DNA from: Lachnospiraceae bacterium
GTDB lineage: Bacteria; Bacillota_A; Clostridia; Lachnospirales; Lachnospiraceae
Direction of reading: 5' to 3'
DNA: 9,718 nucleotides
NCBI GenBank assembly: GCA_009774655.1
Contig: VSOD01000130.1
Coordinates: 1 to 9,718 of the forward strand
Below the pieces are notes generated by a model, which was not told the origin of the DNA, searched no databases, and saw only the letters and a program-made list of their open reading frames with translations. Both the position numbers and the translations under genes were made by a program. This document shows positions 1 to 7,103 of the stretch, one piece after another (the stretch's first letter is position 1; each line of letters begins with the position of its first letter).

Positions 1-65
1 GCAGTAAGGCACGAGCGTCCGGCAGGACGGCGGCCGGAGACCGGGCAGGATCGGAGACCGGGCCG

Positions 66-1556
66 ATGAGCGGCGGTAAGACAGGAACCGGGCGCAGGCC
101 GGCAGGTGGCAGTAAGCCGCGCGCCGGAAAGAAAGCAGCCGGAAAGAAGAGACCGGCATCGGGCAGGAGTAAGAGCGAGGGCAGAGGGAAGACGTCCGGC
201 AAAAGAGCCACAGGCGATATGTGGGAAGCAACGGGTGCAGGCCGTCGGGACGAAGAGCGTGCCAGAAGGAAGGCTGCGCGTGAGCGGAAGGTCAGGAGGC
301 AGAAGATCACCATGGTGGTATCCTCGTGTATCATCCTGGTCTCAATCCTGTTTGTAGTCATATTCTGTCTGCCTTCGGTGAAGTCGGCGGTTCAGATCTT
401 TCAGGGTGACAGATACCGGAAGCAGGAAGATTATGCCGGTGCACAGAGTGCATACGAGAAAGCGGTGGAAGCGGATCCTTCTTCCGTGAAGGCTTATCGT
501 TATCTGGCGTATATTTATGAGCAGCAGGCGAAGGCGGCGGAAGCCGAGCAGCTTCTGTATAAAGGCTGGGAAGAGACGCAGGACGAATTCCTTCTGGAGT
601 ATTACTGTACCGTAGTGCTCAATCAGGCCGTGGACGAGATCAATGCCAAAAACTGTACACTGGCTACGGTGGAGAAGTGCGTGCGTGCCCTGGAGCAGGG
701 CGTTATAGATGACAAGGCGCTGGAATTGCTGACAGTTTGTCATGACAGGTTGTTTAAGGCGACGGCGGGGAACGATGTCTGCACCCTTTTCTATGATGAA
801 GACGCAGCCCAGGATACGTGCAGTTATACGGAATATGAACAGCTGCTGCGCAGAATGCTTGCAGTGTGTCAGGCCAGAGCTTCCGAGGAGGTTAAGAATG
901 TACTGCGGCAGTATGCGGTGATCAGTATGCCTCATGTGCGGATCAGTGTTCCGCATCTGGAAAGCTATGCGGCACTGTTGTCTGAGATCAACGGTGTGTT
1001 GAGCGATCCGCTTTTGACGGAGACGACAGCCTGTCTTGCGCGGGCAAAAGAAGCGGGGGATTATTTTGGCAGGGCCTTCGACGAGTTCGGCGCCGGGAAT
1101 TATGCTTATGCGAGAGAGCTGATAACGGAGGAGGCCTATCTGAAGATCAGGGACGATTTTATCAACGGAAACTCCGGATACTGGGAAGGGGAGACTTATA
1201 TTCCGGTCAGCAGAGAGCAGCTTGAACTGCACATACAGGACGGCAGTGTCAGATTCTCATTCCTCAGCGATGAGGAATACGAGAACCGCCAGGGTATTAT
1301 TCTTGTTTCGGGAGTACCCCAGGAAGATGACGGCGTGCAGAGAAGCGTGATCATCTACAGACCGGCAGCCGGGGCGGATGGGGCCTCTTCCACAGAGTAT
1401 ACGATGCAGTATCTTTACAGCAATGTAAAGATCAATGGAAAGTATGTTCCGCAGATGAACTATAGACTGGATACCAAGGTGACAACGGCGGAAGGCGTTA
1501 CCACCAACGCCATCGGCGACTGGGGCGGCGAGAACGAGTGGGAGATTGATTATTAA
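66..1556 (+). CDS. Membrane-anchored TPR-like protein with a long basic N-terminal tail
   Basis: I do not recognise a named family for the whole protein. Residues 1-80 are low-complexity and rich in Lys, Arg, Gly and Ala. One strongly hydrophobic segment follows at about residues 81-104 and ends near CLPSVKSA. With the basic stretch before it, the positive-inside rule puts the tail in the cytoplasm and the remaining ~390 residues outside. Residues ~112-175 look like one to two TPR units (GDRYRKQEDYAGAQSAYEKAVEADP, given here as GDRYRKQEDYAGAQ then SAYEKAVEADP, followed by AYRYLAYIYEQ), which would make it a protein-protein interaction scaffold. Residues ~180-496 are mixed helical and then strand-like, with no motif I can name. 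A weak GGAG at 53-56 precedes the ATG at 66 by nine bases, but the same frame is open leftward to the window edge, so translation could begin further upstream. A good sigma-A promoter follows the gene, so gpmI need not be cotranscribed with it. Confidence 0.75.
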   Translation: MSGGKTGTGRRPAGGSKPRAGKKAAGKKRPASGRSKSEGRGKTSGKRATGDMWEATGAGRRDEERARRKAARERKVRRQKITMVVSSCIILVSILFVVIFCLPSVKSAVQIFQGDRYRKQEDYAGAQSAYEKAVEADPSSVKAYRYLAYIYEQQAKAAEAEQLLYKGWEETQDEFLLEYYCTVVLNQAVDEINAKNCTLATVEKCVRALEQGVIDDKALELLTVCHDRLFKATAGNDVCTLFYDEDAAQDTCSYTEYEQLLRRMLAVCQARASEEVKNVLRQYAVISMPHVRISVPHLESYAALLSEINGVLSDPLLTETTACLARAKEAGDYFGRAFDEFGAGNYAYARELITEEAYLKIRDDFINGNSGYWEGETYIPVSREQLELHIQDGSVRFSFLSDEEYENRQGIILVSGVPQEDDGVQRSVIIYRPAAGADGASSTEYTMQYLYSNVKINGKYVPQMNYRLDTKVTTAEGVTTNAIGDWGGENEWEIDY

Positions 1557-1575
1557 CAGGACAAAAAGACAGCAG

Positions 1576-1604
1576 TTGACGATAGAGAGGCAATCTCCTA
1601 TAAT
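1576..1604 (+). promoter_or_regulatory. Sigma-A-type promoter for gpmI
   Basis: TTGACG at 1576-1581 and a perfect TATAAT at 1599-1604 are separated by exactly 17 bases. This predicts transcription starting near 1611 and a 5' leader of about 175 bases before the gpmI ATG at 1788. It lies just after the stop codon of the preceding gene, in non-coding DNA. Confidence 0.75.
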
Positions 1605-1611
1605 GAAGTTT

Positions 1612-1627
1612 GGAAGTTAAAACTTCC
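1612..1627 (+). promoter_or_regulatory. Palindrome at the expected gpmI transcription start
   Basis: GGAAGTT, two bases, then AACTTCC form a perfect inverted repeat with 7-base arms. It begins about eight bases after the -10 box, at the expected +1. It could be a repressor operator, or a small 5'-terminal hairpin in the mRNA that protects the transcript. The sequence alone does not decide between these. Confidence 0.45.
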
Positions 1628-1772
1628 GTTACGTATTCAGGGATATTGCAGGCATAGCCGGGAATATCTACGAAGAGGTAAAGGTGGAAATAAGCAGAAG
1701 TATAATGAATAACCGGATGCGGCATTTTATGACCATATGTCTGATGAGACGGTTGATGAAATAATAGAAGAA

Positions 1773-1778
1773 AAGGAG
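1773..1778 (+). promoter_or_regulatory. Ribosome binding site fixing the gpmI start
   Basis: AAGGAG lies nine bases before the ATG at 1788. An in-frame upstream ATG at 1737 would add 17 acidic residues, but no comparable Shine-Dalgarno sequence precedes it, and the family's conserved N-terminus begins right after 1788. The start at 1788 is therefore preferred. Confidence 0.8.
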
Positions 1779-1787
1779 AAGGAAATC

Positions 1788-3329
1788 ATGAGAAAGAAAC
1801 CAGCAGTATTAATGATTCTGGACGGCTACGGCCTGAATGACAGGAAAGACGGCAACGCGGTGGCGGAAGCGGCTACGCCTGTGATGGATAAGCTTATGGC
1901 GGAGTGTCCTTTTGTGAAAGGAAACGCCAGCGGTATGGCAGTGGGCCTGCCGGAGGGACAGATGGGTAACTCCGAGGTGGGACACCTGAATATGGGTGCG
2001 GGACGTATCGTATATCAGGAGCTGACGAGGATCACCAAGGAGATTCAGGACGGTACTTTCTTCGAAAATCCGGCACTGCTTGACGCGGTAAACAACTGTA
2101 AGAAGAATGATTCTGCGCTGCATATGTTCGGTCTGGTATCCGACGGCGGCGTTCACAGCCACAACTCGCATATCTACGGACTTCTGGAGCTGGCGAAAAG
2201 AAACGGGCTTGACAAGGTATATGTGCACGCATTCCTGGACGGACGCGACACGCCGCCTGCAAGCGGCAAGGGCTTCGTGGAGGAGCTGGAGCGGGAGATG
2301 AAGAAGATCGGTGTAGGAGAGGTTGCCTCCGTGACCGGCCGTTACTATGCGATGGACAGAGATAACAATTATGACAGGGTGGAGAAGGCTTATGTGGCGC
2401 TGACCAAAGGCGAAGGGCTGAAGGCAGAGAGCGCGACGGAGGGCATTCAGGCATCCTATGACAGAGAAGAGACTGACGAATTCGTGAAACCTACCGTTGT
2501 CATGAAGAACGGCGCGCCGACAGCGCTGATCAAAGACGGTGATTCCGTGGTGTTCTACAATTTCCGCCCCGATCGGGCCAGAGAGATCACCAGAAGTTTC
2601 TGTGACGACGATTTCAAGGGCTTTGACAGAGGTAAGAGATTAGACCTTACTTATGTGTGCTTCTCCGATTACGATCCTACGATCCGGAATAAGGAAGTGG
2701 CATTCCATAAGATTTCCGTGACCAATACCTTCGGCGAATGGCTGGCGGCTCATGGCATGAAGCAGGCCAGACTGGCAGAGACGGAGAAATACGCGCATGT
2801 GACTTTCTTCTTCAACGGCGGCGTAGAGGAGCCGAACGAGGGGGAGGAGAGAATCCTTGTCAATTCTCCCAAAGACGTGGCAACCTACGACCTGAAACCG
2901 CAGATGAGCGCCTATGAAGTATGTGACAAGCTGGTGGAGTGCATTAAGTCCGACCAGTACGACGTGATCATCATCAACTTCGCGAATCCGGATATGGTCG
3001 GACATACCGGCGTGGAGCAGGCGGCAATCAAGGCGGTGGAAGCTGTAGATGCCTGTGTAGGCCGTGCAGTGGAAGCGGTTAAGGAGGCCGACGGCGTTAT
3101 GTTCATCTGTGCCGATCACGGTAACGCGGAGCAGTTGGTAGACTATGAGACGGGAGCGCCTTTCACGGCTCATACCACCAATCCGGTGCCGTTCATCCTC
3201 GTGAATGCAGATCCGGCTTATAAGTTGAGAGAGGGCGGATGTCTGGCAGATATCGTGCCTACGCTGATCGAGCTTATGGGTATGGAGCAGCCTGCGGAGA
3301 TGACAGGTAAGTCGCTGCTTGTAAAATAA
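1788..3329 (+). CDS. gpmI: 2,3-bisphosphoglycerate-independent phosphoglycerate mutase
   Basis: This cytoplasmic glycolytic enzyme interconverts 3-phosphoglycerate and 2-phosphoglycerate through a phosphoserine intermediate, with two metal ions (Mn2+ in Firmicutes). The protein is 513 residues, the usual length for the family. From the ATG at 1788, these known active-site positions are visible: Asp12 (LDGYG), catalytic Ser62 (GNSEVGHLN), His123 (SDGGVHSH), Arg153 and Asp154 (LDGRDTPP), Arg185 and Arg191 (GRYYAMDRDNNYDR), Arg260 and Arg263 (FRPDRAREITR), Lys334 (EKYAHVTFFFNGG), Asp402 and His406 (PDMVGHTG), Asp443 and His444 (CADHGNAEQ) and His462 (AHTTNP). The alkaline-phosphatase-like halves flank the inserted phosphotransferase domain (roughly residues 75-310). 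It has its own promoter and terminator, so it looks monocistronic. Other glycolytic genes are not adjacent. An in-frame start at 1737 is possible but unlikely. Confidence 0.98.
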   Translation: MRKKPAVLMILDGYGLNDRKDGNAVAEAATPVMDKLMAECPFVKGNASGMAVGLPEGQMGNSEVGHLNMGAGRIVYQELTRITKEIQDGTFFENPALLDAVNNCKKNDSALHMFGLVSDGGVHSHNSHIYGLLELAKRNGLDKVYVHAFLDGRDTPPASGKGFVEELEREMKKIGVGEVASVTGRYYAMDRDNNYDRVEKAYVALTKGEGLKAESATEGIQASYDREETDEFVKPTVVMKNGAPTALIKDGDSVVFYNFRPDRAREITRSFCDDDFKGFDRGKRLDLTYVCFSDYDPTIRNKEVAFHKISVTNTFGEWLAAHGMKQARLAETEKYAHVTFFFNGGVEEPNEGEERILVNSPKDVATYDLKPQMSAYEVCDKLVECIKSDQYDVIIINFANPDMVGHTGVEQAAIKAVEAVDACVGRAVEAVKEADGVMFICADHGNAEQLVDYETGAPFTAHTTNPVPFILVNADPAYKLREGGCLADIVPTLIELMGMEQPAEMTGKSLLVK

Positions 3330-3404
3330 TGGCTGTTACGCACAGAAAATAGCGGTAAGAAGTTTATAAATATATGTTTTCCAACATGGAAGAATGAGAA
3401 GAGG

Positions 3405-3505
3405 GATGGACGCAGGCCGGCAGATTCCTACAATATGTGGTATAGATATCTGACAACAGCTAACCATATATTGTAGATCTGCCGGAACCTGCGGCCATCT
3501 TTTTT
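3405..3505 (+). terminator. Long-stem hairpin terminator after gpmI
   Basis: Bases 3405-3441 pair with 3463-3499 around a 21-base loop. The outer part (gatgg-cgcagg against cctgcg-ccatc), the middle (ccggcagat against atctgccgg) and the inner part (ctacaatat, then tggt) all match. The only breaks are one mismatch, one G-U pair and two 2-base bulges. A run of six T follows at 3500-3505, with more T-rich sequence after it. This fits a rho-independent terminator on the + strand. The stem is far longer than a typical terminator, so a second role is possible. The start of this gap (3330-3404) shows nothing else clear. Confidence 0.75.
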
Positions 3506-3539
3506 CTGTTGTTTTATTCTGTATTTTTCCTGGATTCTC

Positions 3540-3568
3540 TTGACAGTCCGCTTACGGAAGTGTATACT
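3540..3568 (+). promoter_or_regulatory. Sigma-A-type promoter of the gntR-ABC operon
   Basis: A perfect TTGACA at 3540-3545 and TATACT at 3563-3568 are separated by exactly 17 bases. Transcription should start at about 3575, inside the palindrome at 3570-3594, leaving a leader of roughly 70 bases before gntR. The promoter is close to consensus, which is typical of genes that need a repressor to stay off. Confidence 0.85.
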
Positions 3569-3569
3569 G

Positions 3570-3594
3570 ACTGTACCATTACTGATAGTACAGT
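3570..3594 (+). promoter_or_regulatory. Probable GntR/YtrA-type operator
   Basis: ACTGTAC at 3570-3576 and GTACAGT at 3588-3594 are perfect inverted half-sites. Across the whole 25 bases, 10 of 12 symmetric positions match. It starts one base after the -10 box and covers the expected transcription start, so a bound dimer would block RNA polymerase. Regulators of this family usually repress their own operon from such a site. That the downstream GntR protein is the one that binds is an inference. Confidence 0.7.
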
Positions 3595-3645
3595 TGGTGT
3601 GGTGCGCATTGGGGATTATGGGGGATCATTGAGGAAGGAGAGGAA

Positions 3646-3999
3646 ATGATAGTCATAGATTATAAGGACACAAGGCCGATCTACGAGCAGATCGTGGAGC
3701 GTTTCAAGACGTTGATCCTGAAAGGCGCCATGCAGTCAGATGAGCAGATGCCGTCCGTGCGTAATCTGGCCATGGAACTGTCTATTAATCCGAATACCAT
3801 TCAGAAAGCCTACGCGGAACTGGAGCGACAGGGATTCATCTACACTGTCAAGGGCAGAGGCAGCTTTGTGTCGGGTGACAGCGGTCTGGTGGACCAGAGG
3901 AAGAGGGAGTACATGGGCAAGATTCTGCTGCTTGTGGAAGAAGTCCTGGAAATCGGCATGTCCAAGGCGGAACTGATCCGGGAGATCGAGATGCTTTAG
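3646..3999 (+). CDS. GntR-family (YtrA-type) transcriptional regulator
   Basis: This is a 117-residue cytoplasmic DNA-binding protein. Residues ~1-75 form the GntR winged helix: the opening DTRPIYEQIVERFKTLI, then MPSVRNLAMELSINPNTIQK and AYAELERQGFI for the helix-turn-helix, and the wing KGRGSFV. The short helical tail (~80-117) lacks the large ligand domain of FadR or HutC types, which is the hallmark of the YtrA subfamily. Such proteins usually repress a linked ABC transporter operon and release it under envelope or antibiotic stress. An AAGGAG at 3635-3640 precedes the ATG. The gene is first in an operon with the ATPase and permease genes, and a palindromic operator overlaps its promoter, so autoregulation is likely. 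The inducing signal cannot be read from the sequence. Confidence 0.93.
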   Translation: MIVIDYKDTRPIYEQIVERFKTLILKGAMQSDEQMPSVRNLAMELSINPNTIQKAYAELERQGFIYTVKGRGSFVSGDSGLVDQRKREYMGKILLLVEEVLEIGMSKAELIREIEML

Positions 4000-4021
4000 A
4001 CAGAAAGGAATGGAAATCAGC

Positions 4022-4927
4022 ATGATTGAAATACATAGTCTGACCAAATCTTTTGAGAAGATAAAAGCAGTGGATGAGGTCAGTGTAACAATAAAGGATA
4101 ATATCGTGTTCGGCCTGATCGGCACCAACGGTGCAGGCAAGAGCACAGTGCTGCGCATGATATCCGGCGTCCTGAAACCTGACAGCGGTACGGTGACAGT
4201 GGATCATATGCCGGTCTATGACAACGTGGAAGCAAAAAAGCAGCTTTTCTTCATCGCGGACGAGCCGTATTTTTTTGCGAATTCCAATGCACGGGCGATG
4301 GAGCGGTATTACAGCGGTGTCTATGAGAACTTCGACAGGAAGGAGTTTTACAGATATCTGGAGAGTTTTAATCTGGATAAGGGACGGAAGATCAATACTT
4401 ATTCCAAGGGCATGAAGAAGCAGCTGGCGCTGCTGCTTGGTATCTGCGCGCATACGAAGTATCTGCTGTGCGATGAGACCTTTGACGGACTGGATCCCGT
4501 GATGCGCCAGGGCGTCAAGTCGATTCTGGCCAAGGAGATGGAGGAGAGAGGGCTTACGCCCGTGATCGCATCCCACAATCTGAGGGAGCTGGAGGATATC
4601 TGCGACCATGTGGGGCTTTTGCATAAAGGAGGCGTACTGCTGTCCAGGGATCTGGAAGATATGAAGTGCAATATCCAGAAGATCCAGTGTGTGTTCGCAT
4701 CCGTGGAGGAGGAATTGAAAGCGCTGAGCGGTATGGAAGTGCTCAAGAAGGAGCAGAGAGGTTCCCTGCGCACTTTTACCGTGAGAAGTACAAGAGAAGA
4801 AGTGGCGGCCAGATTTGCCACGGTAGATACCGTCTTTTACGAAGTGCTTCCTTTGTCTCTTGAGGAGATCTTCATCAGTGAAACGGAGGTAGTAGGATAT
4901 GACATCAAAAAACTCATTTTGGGCTAG
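4022..4927 (+). CDS. ABC transporter ATP-binding protein (YtrB/CcmA-like, COG1131 type)
   Basis: This is the nucleotide-binding subunit that should power the permease encoded next. With the start at 4022 it has 301 residues: Walker A GTNGAGKS at 34-41, the signature as YSKGMKKQ at 127-134 in place of LSGGQ, Walker B ending in Asp151 and the catalytic Glu152 (LLCDETFDGLD), and the H-loop His185 (ASHNL). Where the Q-loop glutamine is expected, the sequence reads FFIADEP, a variation I believe is frequent in this subgroup. Residues ~215-301 form a C-terminal extension typical of ABC-2 ATPases. An ATG at 4010 in the same frame would add four residues, but AAAGGA abuts it directly, while 4022 has AAAGGA and GGA at better distances; either start is possible. 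The gene begins 22 bases after gntR and overlaps the permease gene by 29 bases, which implies translational coupling. Confidence 0.93.
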   Translation: MIEIHSLTKSFEKIKAVDEVSVTIKDNIVFGLIGTNGAGKSTVLRMISGVLKPDSGTVTVDHMPVYDNVEAKKQLFFIADEPYFFANSNARAMERYYSGVYENFDRKEFYRYLESFNLDKGRKINTYSKGMKKQLALLLGICAHTKYLLCDETFDGLDPVMRQGVKSILAKEMEERGLTPVIASHNLRELEDICDHVGLLHKGGVLLSRDLEDMKCNIQKIQCVFASVEEELKALSGMEVLKKEQRGSLRTFTVRSTREEVAARFATVDTVFYEVLPLSLEEIFISETEVVGYDIKKLILG

Positions 4928-7025
4928 CTGCATAGAGAACCACAGGCGGCGTGGCTGGGTCTGGATCGTGGCGGTTCTGTTTCAGGCGGTGTCCTATGTG
5001 GGTGTGCTGACCGTCTACTTAAGCCGTATCAGGATGTGGAACGAAGAGGGGACGTACAAAACGGCGGCAGATTTTCAGAATGCGATGTATCAGGCGACGC
5101 AGGATGCGCTGGGATTTCAGGATAATATGTTTCCGATCCTGGCGGGGCTGGCCGTCATCATCGGGATGCAGGGTTTTTCTTATCTGTATGACAGGAAGAA
5201 AGTGGATCTGTATCACAGCGTACCGGTAGATAAGAACAGAAGATTTTTCGTAGTTTATGTGAACGGCATCGTGATTTATCTGGTGACCACGTTGCTAAAT
5301 ATTTTGATCAGTGTTATTATGGCAATGGTGCAGCAGGCGGTAAACGAAAAGGCAATGGCGGTGATCGGGCTTGGATTTGTCTGGAATCTGCTGGCGTTCT
5401 TAACCATGTACAACACCGTCATACTGGCGGTGATGGTGACCGGCAGCCGGCTTGTCACACTGTGTGCGGCGGGTGTGCTGGCTGCGTATGAAGCGGTCAT
5501 CTATTATCTGTTCAACAGCCTGCAGTATGCTTTTTTTAAGACAAAAGATAATTTCTATGTGGCGCATTCGCCGAAACTGTCCGTGCTGGAGGATTATGTG
5601 GATCATACCTGGGAGATCAGGGGACTCGACAAGGTGGGGGCGATGGCCCGGAAGGCGCTTCCCTTTTATGGGAAATGGTACGTGCTGGCCGGCGTGTTGC
5701 TGGTCGCAGCGTGGTTTGCCTATCGCAGAAGGCCGTCGGAGGCTGCCGGCAGGGCGATGGCCTTCCGTATACTGGAACCTTTCGTGAAAGTGGCCGTGGT
5801 GATCCCGTCTGCGCTGTGTCTGGGCATGTGGGTGTACAGTGCCGGATACGGCAACAAGACACTGATGCTCGTGACGGTGGCGGCCAGCGGAGTGATCGCC
5901 AGTGCGGTGATGGAAGTACTCTATGACTTTGACCTGAAAAGCATGTACAGGCATCTGCTGTCAAGCGGGATTGCCGTAGCCGGCGCCGTGATCCTCTTTT
6001 TCGTCTTTAAAGAAGATCTGCTGGGCTATGATAAATACATACCGTTGGAGAACGAGGTGGAAAGCATCGCCATGGTCCTGGACTACTATCCGGATTTCTG
6101 GGATGAAGATTTTGCCTATATTCCGGTTGCGGAGGCCAGTGAGGAGCATATGCATATCGAGGATACGGCGCCGGTGCTGGCGCTGGCCGCCAGAGCACAG
6201 CAAAAGACTTACGAAGAGATGGACGATCCGCGGGCGCTGCATGTGCTGTACCGGCTTGCGTCGGGCAGGAGAGTGGGCCGGGTCTTCTACGTGGACTTCT
6301 CGGATGCGGACAATGCACCTTTTTTAGACCAGATCACAAGGATGAAAGAATATAAAGAAGGTACGTTCAAGATCCTTACGGATCAGGATTCTTTTGATCT
6401 GGCACAGAAGATCACGTACAGCAACGGTGCGGTGGAGGTTGCGCTGCCGGTGGAGGAGGCACTGAATCTCCGGGAGGCATATCTTAAGGATCTGGATAAA
6501 TTTGATTTTACGATGGCCAGGAATAACCGTCCCTGCGGCGAGATACGATTCCGGTTTCCGAACTGGATGACATACACGATATCTGTGTACGAGAATTATG
6601 AAAATACCATTGCATATCTGCAGTCCAGGGAGGCATACTATCCGGTCCAGCTGAATCCGGAAGATATCGAGAGTATTACCGTGACGAATTATCACTATGA
6701 ACTGCAGATGGCCAGAGAGGAATCCGGTGAAGAGGCCTCGTCCATTTTGTTCCCGGAGAACAGTACGGTCACGGAGACTTTCTATGAAGAAGAACAGCTT
6801 GCAGAAATCGTGCAGGGGATTTATCCGAGCGTCCTGTCGGCACCCTGGAATAATTATAAGGAGAGGGACGACAACTATTCGGTTATTGTGATGTTTAAGA
6901 AGGATACGACCTATCCTTATATCCGGAGTGATTACAGCTTCAGTTACCAGTTTATGAAAGACAGTGTGCCGGCTTTTGTGGAGAAGGCCACGGCCCTTGA
7001 CAGCGGTGAATCCGCGGCGGACTGA
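4899..7025 (+). CDS. Large ABC transporter permease with C-terminal soluble domain
   Basis: This 708-residue integral membrane protein is the likely partner of the ATPase just upstream. Hydrophobic segments are visible at about residues 21-42, 77-95, 114-144, 155-180, 186-206, 260-274, 296-314, 322-341 and 355-372, so roughly nine membrane spans. Segment two is followed by the polar YDRKKVDLYHSVPVDKNRR, reminiscent of ABC-2-type permeases of the ytr/bcr kind. Residues ~373-708 are hydrophilic and rich in Asp, Glu and Tyr with no further span; I think this matches the DUF6449 region found in some Firmicutes permeases, but that is from memory. An odd number of spans would put the domain outside, but the count is approximate. 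The ATG at 4899 has GGAGG at 4885-4889. The gene lies within the GntR-controlled operon, so a role in envelope stress or export of a lipid or peptide is plausible but not shown. Confidence 0.85.
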   Translation: MTSKNSFWASCIENHRRRGWVWIVAVLFQAVSYVGVLTVYLSRIRMWNEEGTYKTAADFQNAMYQATQDALGFQDNMFPILAGLAVIIGMQGFSYLYDRKKVDLYHSVPVDKNRRFFVVYVNGIVIYLVTTLLNILISVIMAMVQQAVNEKAMAVIGLGFVWNLLAFLTMYNTVILAVMVTGSRLVTLCAAGVLAAYEAVIYYLFNSLQYAFFKTKDNFYVAHSPKLSVLEDYVDHTWEIRGLDKVGAMARKALPFYGKWYVLAGVLLVAAWFAYRRRPSEAAGRAMAFRILEPFVKVAVVIPSALCLGMWVYSAGYGNKTLMLVTVAASGVIASAVMEVLYDFDLKSMYRHLLSSGIAVAGAVILFFVFKEDLLGYDKYIPLENEVESIAMVLDYYPDFWDEDFAYIPVAEASEEHMHIEDTAPVLALAARAQQKTYEEMDDPRALHVLYRLASGRRVGRVFYVDFSDADNAPFLDQITRMKEYKEGTFKILTDQDSFDLAQKITYSNGAVEVALPVEEALNLREAYLKDLDKFDFTMARNNRPCGEIRFRFPNWMTYTISVYENYENTIAYLQSREAYYPVQLNPEDIESITVTNYHYELQMAREESGEEASSILFPENSTVTETFYEEEQLAEIVQGIYPSVLSAPWNNYKERDDNYSVIVMFKKDTTYPYIRSDYSFSYQFMKDSVPAFVEKATALDSGESAAD

Positions 7026-7030
7026 GAATA

Positions 7031-7065
7031 TATAGTAAACGAAATTTCTAATGTCGTTAACTATA
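7031..7065 (+). repeat. 35-base palindromic repeat, copy 1
   Basis: The outer arms TATAGTAAACGA and TCGTTAACTATA are inverted repeats matching at 11 of 12 positions around an 11-base centre (AATTTCTAATG). The copy starts five bases after the permease stop and ends 38 bases before the ATG of the next ATPase gene. A copy differing at a single base lies at 7918-7952. No T-run follows on either strand, so it is not a simple terminator. It is more likely an operator, or an element present elsewhere in the genome. Confidence 0.85.
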
Positions 7066-7090
7066 AAAAGTTGTTGCAGAGACTGTGGCA

Positions 7091-7101
7091 GGAAAGGAAG
7101 G
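7091..7101 (+). promoter_or_regulatory. Ribosome binding site choosing the 7104 start
   Basis: A purine run GGAAAGGAAGG ends two bases before the ATG at 7104. A TTG at 7071 in the same frame would add 11 residues not expected in the family, and it lies only a few bases after the palindromic repeat without a Shine-Dalgarno sequence. The ATG is therefore preferred. Confidence 0.7.
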
Positions 7102-7103
7102 AT

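Noticed and set aside
1642..1668. GATATT/AATATC inverted pair in the gpmI leader as a riboswitch stem
   Set aside because: The arms are only six AT-rich pairs with a 15-base loop, and I recognise no conserved riboswitch core in the leader.
1737..1787. N-terminal extension of gpmI from the ATG at 1737
   Set aside because: It has no good ribosome binding site, adds 17 acidic residues absent from the family, and places the catalytic serine away from the usual residue 62.
3848..4933. Long open frame on the - strand opposite the ABC ATPase gene
   Set aside because: It lies antisense to a gene with all ABC motifs, and its His/Leu/Gln-rich product resembles no family. It is a shadow of codon bias.
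6997..7002. TTGACA near the end of the permease gene as a -35 box for the second ATPase
   Set aside because: No -10 box lies at 16-18 bases. The TATA-rich sequence in the palindrome is 26 or more bases away, so the match is probably chance within coding sequence.
7031..7065. Palindromic repeat as a rho-independent terminator
   Set aside because: Its arms are AT-rich and no T-run follows on either strand. The second copy sits directly before a ribosome binding site.
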